This document shows, piece after piece, positions 6,049-12,151 of a stretch of 12,151 nucleotides of DNA. The position numbers were made by a program, and so were the translations under genes. Within the stretch, counting starts at the first letter, position 1. Every line of letters begins with the position of its first letter. Where the stretch lies: contig CAJQMW010000311.1 of NCBI GenBank assembly GCA_905479535.1, positions 1-12,151 of the forward strand, in the 5' to 3' direction. Origin of the DNA: an uncultured Maribacter sp. GTDB lineage: Bacteria; Bacteroidota; Bacteroidia; Flavobacteriales; Flavobacteriaceae. The notes below the pieces were generated by a model that did not search any database, was not told the DNA's origin, and was given only the letters and a program-made list of their open reading frames with translations.

Positions 6049-9000
6049 ATGAGTAAACAGAAAAAAAACGCCGATAAAGAATTTGCTCTCTCTTCATGGG
6101 CCATAGACAATTCCTCCGTCATCTTCGTAATGATAGCCCTTCTCCTTTGGGTGGGTTATAGTGCCTACCAATCGATGCCGCGTGAAGATTACCCGGAGAT
6201 CGTTGAGACCAAGGTGTATGTGAGTACGCCTTATCCAGGGAACACCGCCGAGGATATTGAACGCCTTATCACGGACCCACTTGAAGATCGCCTAAAAAAT
6301 GTTAGTAACGTGGTTGAGACCACCTCAACTTCACAAGAGGATTATTCTGTCATCACTATAGAATTTGATGAGGACATTACCGTAGAACAGGCCAAACAGA
6401 AAGTAAAGGACGAGGTTGATAGCGAAAAGGCTAGTGAGGACTGGCCAACCTTTAACGGAGCCAAAGTAGAGCCTAATGTTTTTGACTTGAACCTTGCAGA
6501 ATCTTTCCCCATAATGAACGTGAACTTTACGGGAGATTACCCTGTAGAAAAACTGAAGGATTTCGCAGAATATCTAGAAGAGGAAATTGAGAATCTTCCA
6601 CAAATTAAAGAAGTAGATATCCGCGGGGCGCAAAAGAAAGAAGTGGAAGTAGCCGTGGACGTTTATAAAATGATGGCGGCGAAAGTTAGTTTCCAAGATG
6701 TAATCGGAGCTATTGCCAATGGAAACATGACCATGTCTGCCGGCAACCTTAAAACGAGCGAACAGCGCAGGACTATAAGGGTTTTGGGCGAAATTGAAGA
6801 GCCAAGGGAACTAAACGATTTTGTAGTCAAGTCGGAAAATGGTGCCGTTTACCTAAAGGATATTGCCAAAGTAACTTTTGATGAGGAGGATAAGACTACG
6901 TATGCGCGTGAATTCGGCGAGAGTGTGGTGATGTTGGATATTAAAAAGCGTTCCGGAAAGAATACCATTGAGGCTACGCAACAAATACGGGAAATCGTAC
7001 AAAAAGCACAGGCCGAATACTATCCTGCCGATCTTAATATATCTATCGCGAACGATTCTTCGGAACGTACATTAAACCAAGTTGACGACCTGGTCAATAG
7101 CATCATTTTCGGAATCATTCTGGTAGTGACCGTTCTTATGTTCTTCTTAGGGTTCAGAAACGCGTTGTTCGTAGGTTTCGCCATACCCATGTCCATGTTC
7201 ATCTCATTCTTTGTGCTCGACTCTTTGGGCTACGTGGTAGACGGAGTCAGTTTTACGCTGAATACCATGGTGCTTTTCGGGATGATTATGGGGCTGGGAA
7301 TGTTGGTGGATAACGGTATCGTGGTTGTTGAAAACGTTTACCGCCTTATGAGCGAGGGTATGTCGCGAACGGAAGCCGCAAAAAAGGGAATCGGTGAAAT
7401 CGCCTATCCCATCATTATTTCTACGGTTACCACGGTGGCGGCATTTGTCCCATTAGGACTGTGGCCGGGGATTTTTGGTCAGTTCATGATATATTTTCCA
7501 GTAACCCTGTCCGTTGTTTTGGGTTCATCACTATTCGTGGCCATATTCATGAATTCGATGCTGGTATCCCGATATATGGAAATCGGCGATAAAGAAATTA
7601 GCAAGAAAGGGCTCATCAGAACTACCGGCATACTTGGGGGACTCGGTATTCTTATTCTTTTGGTCGGTGGGCCTGTAAGAGGTCTAGGAACCGTACTCAT
7701 TTTTACGGCCTTGCTATTTTGGGCCTATAAATACGGAATTAAGGGATGGGCAAAAAGCTTTCAAAATAACGTGATGCCCCGCTTTGAGAACTGGTACGAA
7801 CGCAGAATAAAGCATTCCCTAAGGGGAGGAAACGTGTATTGGTATTTTGGGTCAACGGTTTTGCTTTTGGTAGTCACGTTCATGCTGTTCGGTTGGTCAA
7901 TAGGCACTGGTCGTACAAAAATTGAATTCTTTCCTGAGAACAAGCCCAATGAAATTTATGTGTATATCGAATATCCAGAAGGTACATCCATCGAAAAAAC
8001 AAATAAAATCACCAAGGATATTGAAAAACGTGTCTATGAGGTAGTCAACCGTGATAAATACAGAAGGGACGAGGATTATAATTATCTCGTCGAATCTGCA
8101 GTATCACAAGTAGGTGAAGGTGCAGGTAATCCCCAAACGGATGGTGGGTCTGCCTCAGAAATGCCACATAGGGGAAAGGTTACGGTATCTATGAGAGAGT
8201 ACAAATACCGTAACGGATTGGATACCGAAGAACTCAGGGGAGCCGTTCAAGAACATGTGACGGGGATTTACCCCGGAGTTTCCATTTCTGTAGAAAAAAA
8301 TGCGGACGGTCCACCTGCGGGTTATCCAGTGAACATAGAGCTGGAGGGCAAGGATTATGACCAATTAATAAGTACGGCCGAGGATATTCGAAATTATATC
8401 AACAGTAAGAGTATTGCTTTTATTGAGGAACTAAAAATCGATGTAAATAAAAGTAAACCTTCCATGCAAGTCGTCGTCGATCGCGAGAAAGCAGGGGAAC
8501 TGGGTGTTGCCGTTGGCCAAGTGGGGAATCAGCTCAGGCGTTCTTTATTCGGTGAAAAAGCAGGGGTTTACAAGCTAGATGGGGACGACTACGATATCAA
8601 CGTTCGCTTTAACAAGGACTTGCGTTTTGACCAAAATGCCCTTTTTAACCAGAACATCATTTTTAGGGACCAAGCCACCGGACAAATAAAGGAAATTCCC
8701 ATATCCGCGGTTGCCAAACAACGGAACTCATCGGGTTTCAGCTCTATTAAGCATAGGGATGGCAATCGTGTGGTGACGGTTTACTCCGGTCTAAAGGCAG
8801 GGGGTAATCCCGCTCAGGTGGTAGATGAAATAAAGCGGGAAATGGAAAACTTTGATGGTATCCCAGATTCGGTAAAAGTAGATTTTACGGGGGAAATCGA
8901 AGAGCAGAACAAACAGATGCAGTTTTTAATCGGTGCTTTCTTTGGAGGACTCTTTTTAATCATGCTCATCTTAATATTCCAGTTTGGAAGTATTTCAAAG

Positions 9001-9570
9001 CCTTTGATTATCATGATCGCTATCTTTTTGAGCTTTATAGGGGTTTTCGGGGGATTAATGATTACCGGATGGTCTTTCGTTATCATGATGACCATGATGG
9101 GTATCATTTCGTTGGCGGGTATTGTGGTGAACAATGGGGTGGTACTCTTGGACTACACGCAAATTTTAATTGACCGTAAAAAAGTGAAGTTGGATTTAGA
9201 GGACAATGATTTATTGTCTCTTGAGGATGTTACAAAGGTCATTACGGAGGCGGGCAAGGCAAGGTTACGTCCCGTTATCCTTACGGCGATTACGACGGTC
9301 TTAGGTTTAATTCCCTTGGCTATTGGATTAAATATCGATTTCTTTTCCTTATTCTCAGAGTTTGACCCTAAGATTTATATGGGCGGGGACAACGTTATCT
9401 TTTGGGGTCCTTTGGCATGGACCGTGATTTTTGGTCTGATCGTGGCCACGTTCCTAACCTTAATAATTGTACCTGTTCTATTTAATATCGTTTACCGAAT
9501 TAAAATAGCGGCACGAGGAACCAGGGACAAGGAAGAAAAAGCAACCGAAGAATTAAATCCCGCTGCATAG
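6049..9570 (+). CDS. RND (HAE-type) efflux pump, inner-membrane permease
   Basis: This 1173-residue protein has the duplicated RND layout. TM1 (SVIFVMIALLLWVGYSAYQ) is followed by a large periplasmic loop (PYPGNTAEDIERLITDPLED). TM2-6 lie at about 350-505, a second periplasmic loop at about 625-950, and TM8-12 follow. The TM4 motif GMLVDNGIVVVENVYR covers 417-432. The TM11 region has RLRP (1072-1075) and Thr1079, which aligns with AcrB T978. Asp421 aligns with AcrB D407, but Asn422 and Asn1028 stand where AcrB has D408 and K940. Two extra hydrophobic segments (about 525-541 and 545-563) lie between TM6 and TM7, which makes it longer than AcrB (~1050). It is a proton-driven trimeric drug/metabolite exporter by family; the substrate is unknown. 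It is the last gene before the terminator. Confidence 0.95.
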   Translation: MSKQKKNADKEFALSSWAIDNSSVIFVMIALLLWVGYSAYQSMPREDYPEIVETKVYVSTPYPGNTAEDIERLITDPLEDRLKNVSNVVETTSTSQEDYSVITIEFDEDITVEQAKQKVKDEVDSEKASEDWPTFNGAKVEPNVFDLNLAESFPIMNVNFTGDYPVEKLKDFAEYLEEEIENLPQIKEVDIRGAQKKEVEVAVDVYKMMAAKVSFQDVIGAIANGNMTMSAGNLKTSEQRRTIRVLGEIEEPRELNDFVVKSENGAVYLKDIAKVTFDEEDKTTYAREFGESVVMLDIKKRSGKNTIEATQQIREIVQKAQAEYYPADLNISIANDSSERTLNQVDDLVNSIIFGIILVVTVLMFFLGFRNALFVGFAIPMSMFISFFVLDSLGYVVDGVSFTLNTMVLFGMIMGLGMLVDNGIVVVENVYRLMSEGMSRTEAAKKGIGEIAYPIIISTVTTVAAFVPLGLWPGIFGQFMIYFPVTLSVVLGSSLFVAIFMNSMLVSRYMEIGDKEISKKGLIRTTGILGGLGILILLVGGPVRGLGTVLIFTALLFWAYKYGIKGWAKSFQNNVMPRFENWYERRIKHSLRGGNVYWYFGSTVLLLVVTFMLFGWSIGTGRTKIEFFPENKPNEIYVYIEYPEGTSIEKTNKITKDIEKRVYEVVNRDKYRRDEDYNYLVESAVSQVGEGAGNPQTDGGSASEMPHRGKVTVSMREYKYRNGLDTEELRGAVQEHVTGIYPGVSISVEKNADGPPAGYPVNIELEGKDYDQLISTAEDIRNYINSKSIAFIEELKIDVNKSKPSMQVVVDREKAGELGVAVGQVGNQLRRSLFGEKAGVYKLDGDDYDINVRFNKDLRFDQNALFNQNIIFRDQATGQIKEIPISAVAKQRNSSGFSSIKHRDGNRVVTVYSGLKAGGNPAQVVDEIKREMENFDGIPDSVKVDFTGEIEEQNKQMQFLIGAFFGGLFLIMLILIFQFGSISKPLIIMIAIFLSFIGVFGGLMITGWSFVIMMTMMGIISLAGIVVNNGVVLLDYTQILIDRKKVKLDLEDNDLLSLEDVTKVITEAGKARLRPVILTAITTVLGLIPLAIGLNIDFFSLFSEFDPKIYMGGDNVIFWGPLAWTVIFGLIVATFLTLIIVPVLFNIVYRIKIAARGTRDKEEKATEELNPAA

Positions 9571-9587
9571 TTGTTAAGTTAGGTGAT

Positions 9588-9624
9588 AAAAAAGCCCGAG
9601 TCCTTAAAGGACTCGGGCTTTTTT
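9588..9624 (+). terminator. strong, probably bidirectional intrinsic terminator
   Basis: GCCCGAGTCCTT (9594-9605) and AAGGACTCGGGC (9607-9618) form a perfect 12-bp GC-rich stem around A9606. Six A's precede it (9588-9593) and six T's follow (9619-9624), so it can terminate in both directions. It lies between the convergent RND pump gene and the MORN-like gene on the opposite strand. Confidence 0.95.
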
Positions 9625-9641
9625 ATTATAATTATTTACTA

Positions 9642-9995
9642 TTACTTGTTCACCACTACAGGTTTTTTATTCTTGGTATCTGTAACGGCTGCAATTCTAT
9701 TATTGTCAAAATCTACTTCTTTAACGCTATCGCCTTCCCAAAATAACCATTTCCCGGTTTTCATACCGTTGGTATAATTCCCCATGGCAATTTTTTCACC
9801 CTCTTTATCGAACATTTTCCATTGCCCCTCTAGCTTTTCGTTCAAAAAATATCCCTGTTGGGATATCTCTCCATTGGTATGAAAATAGGTGGCTTTAACC
9901 TTATCCCCTTCTTTTTCATACTTCGGTTCTATCTCTTGCGCATAAGCTCCAAAAGAAAAGGCCATGAACACCAAGATTAGCAATTTTTTCATCAT
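9642..9995 (-). CDS. secreted MORN-like repeat protein, unknown function
   Basis: The 117-residue protein has a signal peptide (MMKKLLILVFMAFSFGAYA) with a likely cut before QEIEP. Two to three MORN/YwqK-like repeats follow, in which an aromatic is followed by a turn with Asn-Gly or Glu-Gly: TYFHTNGEISQQGYF, EGQWKMFDKEGEKIAMGNY and TGKWLFWEGDSVKEVDF. Such repeats form short beta-hairpin stacks and occur in many small exported Bacteroidota proteins without known function. From memory, relatives have sometimes been labelled nicotinic acid mononucleotide adenylyltransferase; nothing in this sequence supports that enzyme. The start could be either of two adjacent Met codons (9995 or 9992). The gene is transcribed alone, convergent with the efflux operon and divergent from aspS. 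Confidence 0.82.
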   Translation of the reverse strand: MMKKLLILVFMAFSFGAYAQEIEPKYEKEGDKVKATYFHTNGEISQQGYFLNEKLEGQWKMFDKEGEKIAMGNYTNGMKTGKWLFWEGDSVKEVDFDNNRIAAVTDTKNKKPVVVNK

Positions 9996-10035
9996 CTATA
10001 TGTTTAAAATTGATATTTATCTAACATTAACGTTA

Positions 10036-10043
10036 CAAAGTTA
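10036..10043 (-). promoter_or_regulatory. -7 promoter motif for the MORN-like gene
   Basis: On the minus strand the bases read TAACTTTG, matching TAnnTTTG, about 40 bp upstream of the start codon. No TTG lies at the usual -33 distance. Confidence 0.5.
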
Positions 10044-10218
10044 AGATTATTTTACAATAATTCTATTATTACGTAACATTTAATTTACATTAAATTAACA
10101 TTAAAGATCTATACAATTAATGTTCAGCACCTTACGTGATATACTTTAACATTCTTAAAAGCACTCTTTTACCTTTAAAACCTATCTCATATATACATCT
10201 TTAATGGATAAGACTTCT

Positions 10219-10226
10219 TAAATTTG
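10219..10226 (+). promoter_or_regulatory. -7 promoter motif for aspS
   Basis: TAAATTTG matches the Bacteroidota -7 consensus TAnnTTTG, 22 bp before the aspS start codon. The implied leader is short, about 15-20 nt, just enough to hold the ribosome binding site. A good -33 TTG is not visible. Confidence 0.55.
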
Positions 10227-10236
10227 CCCTTTATTC

Positions 10237-10243
10237 AAAGGAG
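10237..10243 (+). promoter_or_regulatory. strong Shine-Dalgarno site of aspS
   Basis: AAAGGAG lies 5 bases before the ATG at 10249 and is near-perfectly complementary to the usual 16S 3' end. Other starts in this window lack such a site, which is normal for Bacteroidota, so this one stands out and fixes the aspS start. Confidence 0.75.
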
Positions 10244-10248
10244 TTATC

Positions 10249-11997
10249 ATGTACAGAAGCCATTCCTGTGGGGAATTAAGAGAATCACATATTGATACTG
10301 CGGTTACCCTTTCCGGATGGGTAGCGAAGACCAGGGACAAGGGTTTTGTTGTATGGGTAGATTTACGTGACCGTTACGGTATTACCCAACTCGTATTTGA
10401 TGCGGATAGGACTTCTGCAGCACTTTTAGAACAAGCAAGGAACTTGGGCAGAGAGTTCGTAATACAGGTTAAGGGAACGGTGATAGAACGTGCTTCTAAA
10501 AATGCCAATATTCCTACCGGGAACATAGAAGTATTAGTGGAAGATTTAAAGGTTTTAAACGAATCGAAAACACCCCCTTTTACAATTGAGAACGATACGG
10601 ATGGTGGCGAAGACCTGCGTATGAAGTACCGCTATTTGGATATTCGTAGAAATCCGGTAAAGAACAACCTCATCTTCCGGAGCAAGGTAACCATGGAGGT
10701 TAGGAAATATCTTTCCGAACAAGGTTTTATAGAGGTGGAAACCCCATATCTGATAAAATCTACCCCCGAAGGTGCGCGGGACTTTGTAGTACCCAGTCGT
10801 ATGAACGAAGGGCAGTTCTATGCACTTCCACAATCCCCACAGACTTTTAAGCAGTTGCTTATGGTGGGTGGTTTGGACAAATATTTTCAAATCGTAAAAT
10901 GTTTTAGGGACGAGGACCTCCGTGCGGATAGACAACCCGAGTTTACCCAAATAGACTGTGAAATGGCTTTTGTGGAGCAAGAGGATATCCTGAATGCTTT
11001 TGAGGGCCTGACCAAACACCTGCTAAAGGAAATCAAAGGAATTGATAGCACTTCTTTTCCAAGAATGACCTATGATGAAGCCATGGCCAAATATGGTAAC
11101 GATAAACCGGACATCCGTTTTGGAATGGATTTTTGCCCCCTAACCCCCAAAGGGGGAACCTTTGGCTTCAACGTATTTGATAATGCTGCGTTAGTCGTAG
11201 GAATTACGGTAGCAGGTTGTGCTTCTTACACCCGAAAGCAGATAGATGCCCTGACAGATTGGGTACGTCGTCCGCAAATTGGGGCAAACGGTTTAGTATG
11301 GATAAAATATACTGAGGACAAGACATTCTCGTCGTCTGTAAATAAATTTTTTGATGAGGCTTATCTAGCTCATTTCTCCAAGCAAATGAATGCTAAACCT
11401 GGCGACTTAATGTTGGTCATGGCCGGAGAGACCAATAAAGTACGGGCGCAATTAAGCGCCTTACGAATGGAACTGGCCTCAAGATTAGGCTTGCGTAACG
11501 CCAATGAATTCGCTCCTTTATGGGTAGTGGATTTCCCCTTGTTGGAGCTGGACGAAGAGACCGGACATTACCATGCCATGCACCACCCGTTTACCTCGCC
11601 AAAACCGGGACAATTGGAACTATTGGATTCTGACCCGGGAGCCGTGCGCGCCAATGCCTATGATTTGGTTTTGAACGGCAACGAAATTGGTGGAGGTTCC
11701 ATCCGTATTCATAATAAAGAAACGCAGTCCATCATGTTCAAACATTTGGGTTTTACTCCTGAAGAAGCAAAAGCGCAATTCGGTTTTCTGATGGATGCTT
11801 TTCAGTACGGAGCACCGCCCCACGGCGGTATCGCCTTTGGTTTGGATCGTTTGGTCGCCATCCTTGGCGGACAGGAAACCATCCGCGATTTTATCGCTTT
11901 CCCTAAAAACAATAGTGGCCGTGATGTCATGATCGATGCCCCTGCCCCTATTGATAAGGAACAGCTAAAGGAATTGAATTTAAAGTTGGACCTCTAA
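10249..11997 (+). CDS. aspS: aspartyl-tRNA synthetase
   Basis: This 582-residue class II synthetase charges tRNA-Asp with aspartate in the cytoplasm. An OB-fold anticodon-binding domain occupies about residues 1-105 (TLSGWVAKTRDKGFVVWVDL). Motif 1 and the aspartate-site loop lie around 160-182, with STPEGARDFVVPSR. QSPQ is at 195-198. Motif 2 is FRDEDLRADRQPEFTQID (219-236), with its ATP-contacting Arg. A bacterial GAD insertion domain spans about 291-410. Motif 3 is HGGIAFGLDRLVAIL (525-539). Length and order are normal for bacterial AspRS. Residue 31, a position used to tell discriminating from non-discriminating enzymes in other bacteria, is Lys, so that property is undecided. The segment PLTPKGGT at 297-304 is encoded by a C/G palindrome and looks foreign to the GAD domain. 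The gene appears monocistronic, with its own promoter motif and terminator. Confidence 0.98.
   Translation: MYRSHSCGELRESHIDTAVTLSGWVAKTRDKGFVVWVDLRDRYGITQLVFDADRTSAALLEQARNLGREFVIQVKGTVIERASKNANIPTGNIEVLVEDLKVLNESKTPPFTIENDTDGGEDLRMKYRYLDIRRNPVKNNLIFRSKVTMEVRKYLSEQGFIEVETPYLIKSTPEGARDFVVPSRMNEGQFYALPQSPQTFKQLLMVGGLDKYFQIVKCFRDEDLRADRQPEFTQIDCEMAFVEQEDILNAFEGLTKHLLKEIKGIDSTSFPRMTYDEAMAKYGNDKPDIRFGMDFCPLTPKGGTFGFNVFDNAALVVGITVAGCASYTRKQIDALTDWVRRPQIGANGLVWIKYTEDKTFSSSVNKFFDEAYLAHFSKQMNAKPGDLMLVMAGETNKVRAQLSALRMELASRLGLRNANEFAPLWVVDFPLLELDEETGHYHAMHHPFTSPKPGQLELLDSDPGAVRANAYDLVLNGNEIGGGSIRIHNKETQSIMFKHLGFTPEEAKAQFGFLMDAFQYGAPPHGGIAFGLDRLVAILGGQETIRDFIAFPKNNSGRDVMIDAPAPIDKEQLKELNLKLDL
11136..11158 (+). 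repeat. REP-like C/G palindrome inside aspS
   Basis: The block is CCCCC-TAA-CCCCC-AAA-GGGGG-AA, with a 5-bp CCCCC/GGGGG stem around AAA (11144-11156). An overlapping 7-bp inverted repeat, CCAAAGG/CCTTTGG, covers 11147-11165. From memory this resembles palindromic repeats found in spacers of many Flavobacteriaceae genomes. Here it is in frame and reads PLTPKGGT. Confidence 0.6.
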
Positions 11998-12007
11998 CTC
12001 AAAAACT

Positions 12008-12033
12008 AATCCCGCCTATTAGCGGGATTTTTT
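12008..12033 (+). terminator. intrinsic terminator of aspS
   Basis: AATCCCGC (12008-12015) and GCGGGATT (12022-12029) form an 8-bp stem with a 6-base loop. A run of six T's reaches 12033. It starts 11 bp after the aspS stop codon. Confidence 0.9.
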
Positions 12034-12062
12034 AATACTTTTAGTGTTGTAAACACACCTTA

Positions 12063-12151
12063 ATGCCAACCCGACAACAAAAGCTCTTCACCAAATTTAT
12101 AAAGTGGAGATATAAGAATATCTCCAACAAAACTTTTGTCCATATTATGGC
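12063..12151 (+). CDS. 5' end of a gene, possibly a ClC-type chloride channel
   Basis: Only 29 codons are visible, beginning MPTRQQKLFTKFIKWRYKNI and continuing SNKTFVHIM to the window edge. The short basic, aromatic N terminus followed by an apparent start of a hydrophobic stretch resembles the N terminus of Bacteroidota voltage-gated chloride channel (ClC) proteins as I remember them. The frame starts 30 bp after the aspS terminator, so it has its own promoter; TACTTTTA at 12036-12043 is a near match to the -7 consensus. Family assignment is tentative because no diagnostic ClC motif lies in the window. Confidence 0.45.
   Translation, partial: MPTRQQKLFTKFIKWRYKNISNKTFVHIM

Noticed and set aside
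8814..9134. 106-residue ORF on the minus strand inside the pump gene
   Set aside because: It mirrors transmembrane segments of the RND gene, has no start-site context and no recognisable protein features.
9583..9777. 64-residue + strand ORF downstream of the pump
   Set aside because: It reads through the terminator hairpin and the antisense strand of the MORN-like gene; not a plausible gene.
10020..10160. Repeated AACATTAA-like words between the MORN-like gene and aspS as binding sites
   Set aside because: The spacer is extremely AT-rich and the copies vary in sequence, spacing and orientation, so chance explains them.
10555..11019. 154-residue ORF on the minus strand inside aspS
   Set aside because: It lies wholly opposite conserved synthetase motifs and has no domain signature; a shadow frame.

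Overview
The window looks like chromosomal DNA from a marine-type member of the Flavobacteriaceae (Bacteroidota). It is AT-rich, and most genes lack a Shine-Dalgarno sequence. Several start regions carry the Bacteroidota -7 promoter motif TAnnTTTG. The proteins are typical of that group: an ASPIC/UnbV repeat protein, a TetR-led RND efflux operon with S23-type four-helix-bundle ORFs between its genes, a MORN-like secreted protein, and an aspartyl-tRNA synthetase whose sequence resembles Bacteroidota versions. Genus cannot be decided from this stretch. All genes are on the + strand except one small gene at 9642-9995.

Layout: (1) 2-589 is the 3' end of an FG-GAP/ASPIC-UnbV protein ending in a membrane helix. 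(2) 828-1925 is a tight three-gene unit: an ECF-like sigma factor, a two-helix membrane protein and a 49-residue basic ORF that starts on the stop codon of its neighbour. (3) 2010-9570 is a tripartite efflux operon in the order TetR regulator, TolC-like outer-membrane channel, S23 four-helix protein, lipoprotein membrane-fusion protein, second S23 four-helix protein, RND pump. A 10-bp perfect inverted repeat beside a TAnnTTTG motif just before tetR looks like its autoregulatory operator. The operon ends in a strong, probably bidirectional terminator at 9588-9624. (4) 9642-9995 (-) is a secreted MORN-like protein converging on that terminator. (5) 10249-11997 is aspS, with its own promoter, an unusually good ribosome binding site and a terminator. 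(6) 12063 to the window end is the first 29 codons of another gene, possibly a ClC-type chloride channel.

How the genes fit together: the TetR protein probably represses its own promoter and, by read-through, the whole TolC/adaptor/pump set. The three efflux proteins would assemble a channel from inner membrane to outside. The two S23 ORFs are unrelated to efflux by family.

The most unusual structures are these. The spacers next to the S23 ORFs are built of 7-bp units, and two of these arrays begin exactly at the stop codon of the upstream gene. A C-rich/G-rich palindrome resembling Flavobacteriaceae intergenic repeats is translated inside aspS, at the start of the GAD domain. The RND pump has Asn at two positions that carry proton-relay residues in AcrB. 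I found no complete new defence or mobile system; the S23/heptamer arrangement is the best candidate for something undescribed.
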